A stretch of 64,000 bases of DNA, from contig JBMOLL010000046.1 of NCBI GenBank assembly GCA_049325415.1, positions 20,855 through 84,854 on the forward strand, in the 5' to 3' direction. The translations under genes and the position numbers were made by a program. Every line of letters starts with the position of its first letter. The stretch's first letter is position 1. This document shows positions 63,349-64,000 of this stretch, piece by piece. Under the pieces are notes generated by a model. The model was not told where the DNA came from, did not search any database, and was given only the letters and a program-made list of their open reading frames with translations. The stretch comes from JBMOLL01 sp049325415 (lineage in GTDB: Bacteria > Bacteroidota > Bacteroidia > Bacteroidales > GCA-2748055).

Positions 63349-63835
63349 AAATTTGAAAATGGAAGGAACTGTTCTCGTTGTCGATGACCGGCGTGAGAAC
63401 CTGAATATTATCGGACAATATTTCAAGGAGAAGGGTTTAAAGCTTGCCTTTGCCACCAATGGGCCTGACGCATTAAAGATTCTTGAAACCACCGAGGTGG
63501 ATCTTGTTTTACTTGACGTAATGATGCCCGAGATGGATGGATATACCGTATGCAGAAAAATAAAGGAAAATCCAAAGACCATGTCCATCCCTGTCATTTT
63601 TCTAACTGCCAAAACCGGAATTAATGATGTTTACGCCGGTTTTGAGGCGGGAGGCGTTGATTATGTTGCGAAGCCTTTTAACACGGTTGAACTGATGTAC
63701 AGGGTACAGACTCATCTTGAATTAAAGCATACAAAGGAGAAAGTGGAATACCAGGCAGAGGAATTGCGGAAATCGAACATGCTCCTGATGAAAACCCTGT
63801 CCGATGTCGGGAAATTCTTTACTGATGAGAAATAG
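63329..63835 (+). CDS. Single-domain response regulator with helical tail
   Basis: 168 residues (or 158 if the ATG at 63359 is used). It overlaps the end of the kinase gene by 20 bp from the first ATG, a sign of co-translation. The receiver has VVDDRREN, the phospho-acceptor Asp63 (LVLLDVMMP) and the conserved Lys in DYVAKPF. After the receiver comes a charged, probably coiled-coil stretch (about 128-165). There is no DNA-binding or enzyme domain, so it may shuttle phosphate or act by protein contact. Confidence 0.88.
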   Translation: MMQKLIENLKMEGTVLVVDDRRENLNIIGQYFKEKGLKLAFATNGPDALKILETTEVDLVLLDVMMPEMDGYTVCRKIKENPKTMSIPVIFLTAKTGINDVYAGFEAGGVDYVAKPFNTVELMYRVQTHLELKHTKEKVEYQAEELRKSNMLLMKTLSDVGKFFTDEK

Positions 63836-63846
63836 AGCTATAAGCA

Positions 63847-64000
63847 ATGGAAGAGGCGCAGATTATTCTGATTATTGATGATGAGGTCAATAATCTGAGG
63901 GTTCTTGGCAACATCCTTATGGAAAGCGGGTATCAGGTAGCTGTGGCAAATTCGGGTCAGGGCGGGATTGATATTCTCTCTGCATCTCCAGTTGATCTGA
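63847..64000 (+). CDS. Receiver-domain protein, truncated by the window end
   Basis: Open from the ATG at 63847 to the end of the window (51 residues visible). The sequence begins MEEAQIILIIDDEVNNLRVL, with the acidic pocket IIDDE of a receiver domain, and stops just before the expected phospho-acceptor Asp. It starts 11 bp after the preceding receiver gene and continues the same signalling operon. The output domain lies beyond the window. Confidence 0.85.
   Translation, partial: MEEAQIILIIDDEVNNLRVLGNILMESGYQVAVANSGQGGIDILSASPVDL

Overview
The window looks like chromosomal core DNA of a Bacteroidota species, probably of the Bacteroidales/Marinilabiliales type. The evidence is a type III glutamine synthetase, a TonB-dependent receptor with an N-terminal carboxypeptidase-regulatory-like domain, a large secreted protein with a type IX secretion (T9SS) C-terminal signal, several DUF families typical of the phylum (DUF2851, DUF3109, DUF4294, DUF5777), almost no purine-rich Shine-Dalgarno sequences, and repeated TAnnTTTG-type -7 boxes upstream of genes. 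I see no phage, insertion sequence, CRISPR array, rRNA or tRNA. Genes are tightly packed and separated by clear hairpin terminators.

Layout. 0-6 kb: a lipoprotein serpin overlapping a membrane DUF3267 zinc-peptidase-like gene, an EamA transporter, a TPR protein, DUF3109 and an M20 dipeptidase. 6-15 kb: glnN, a PorE-like TPR/PD40/OmpA protein, purM, prfA, pyrF, sucC. 15-26 kb: a SpoU RNA methyltransferase, an OmpA/TPR lipoprotein, a deoxynucleoside kinase, a prolyl oligopeptidase, pnp, rpsO, a K+ channel and DUF2851. 26-30.3 kb: an e(P4)-type acid phosphatase, DUF2892, arginine deiminase, a LysO exporter split in two, and two overlapping iron-sulfur CDGSH genes. 30.4-37 kb: a surface module made of a small secreted CarboxypepD_reg-like protein, a TonB-dependent receptor and a 975-residue T9SS cargo with a 434-residue internal tandem duplication. 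37-48 kb: DUF4294, elbB, thpR, a DbpA-type DEAD helicase, a three-gene acyl-CoA carboxylase, an M28 peptidase and a 5'-nucleotidase. 48-52.7 kb: a redox operon (lipoprotein cytochrome c, DUF5777 barrel, heptahaem cytochrome, cytochrome b, small cytochrome c) divergent from a Crp/Fnr-family regulator. 52.8-57.6 kb: ssb, gcvP, an MBL hydrolase and pcm. 57.8-64 kb: a signalling cluster of a NarL-type regulator, a FIST sensor protein, a large hybrid kinase and two receiver-domain proteins, the last cut by the window end.

The strongest non-routine signal is regulatory. The three promoters of the 30.4-37 kb surface module carry TTAA-like elements repeated every 11 bp at nearly the same distance from the -7 box. 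This is the geometry of PhoB/OmpR-family operators, so the module may be a small stress regulon, phosphate starvation being one option. The second is the redox operon with a perfect 24-bp palindrome beside its divergent Crp/Fnr-like regulator. Both are hand-read inferences from sequence and need statistical and experimental tests.
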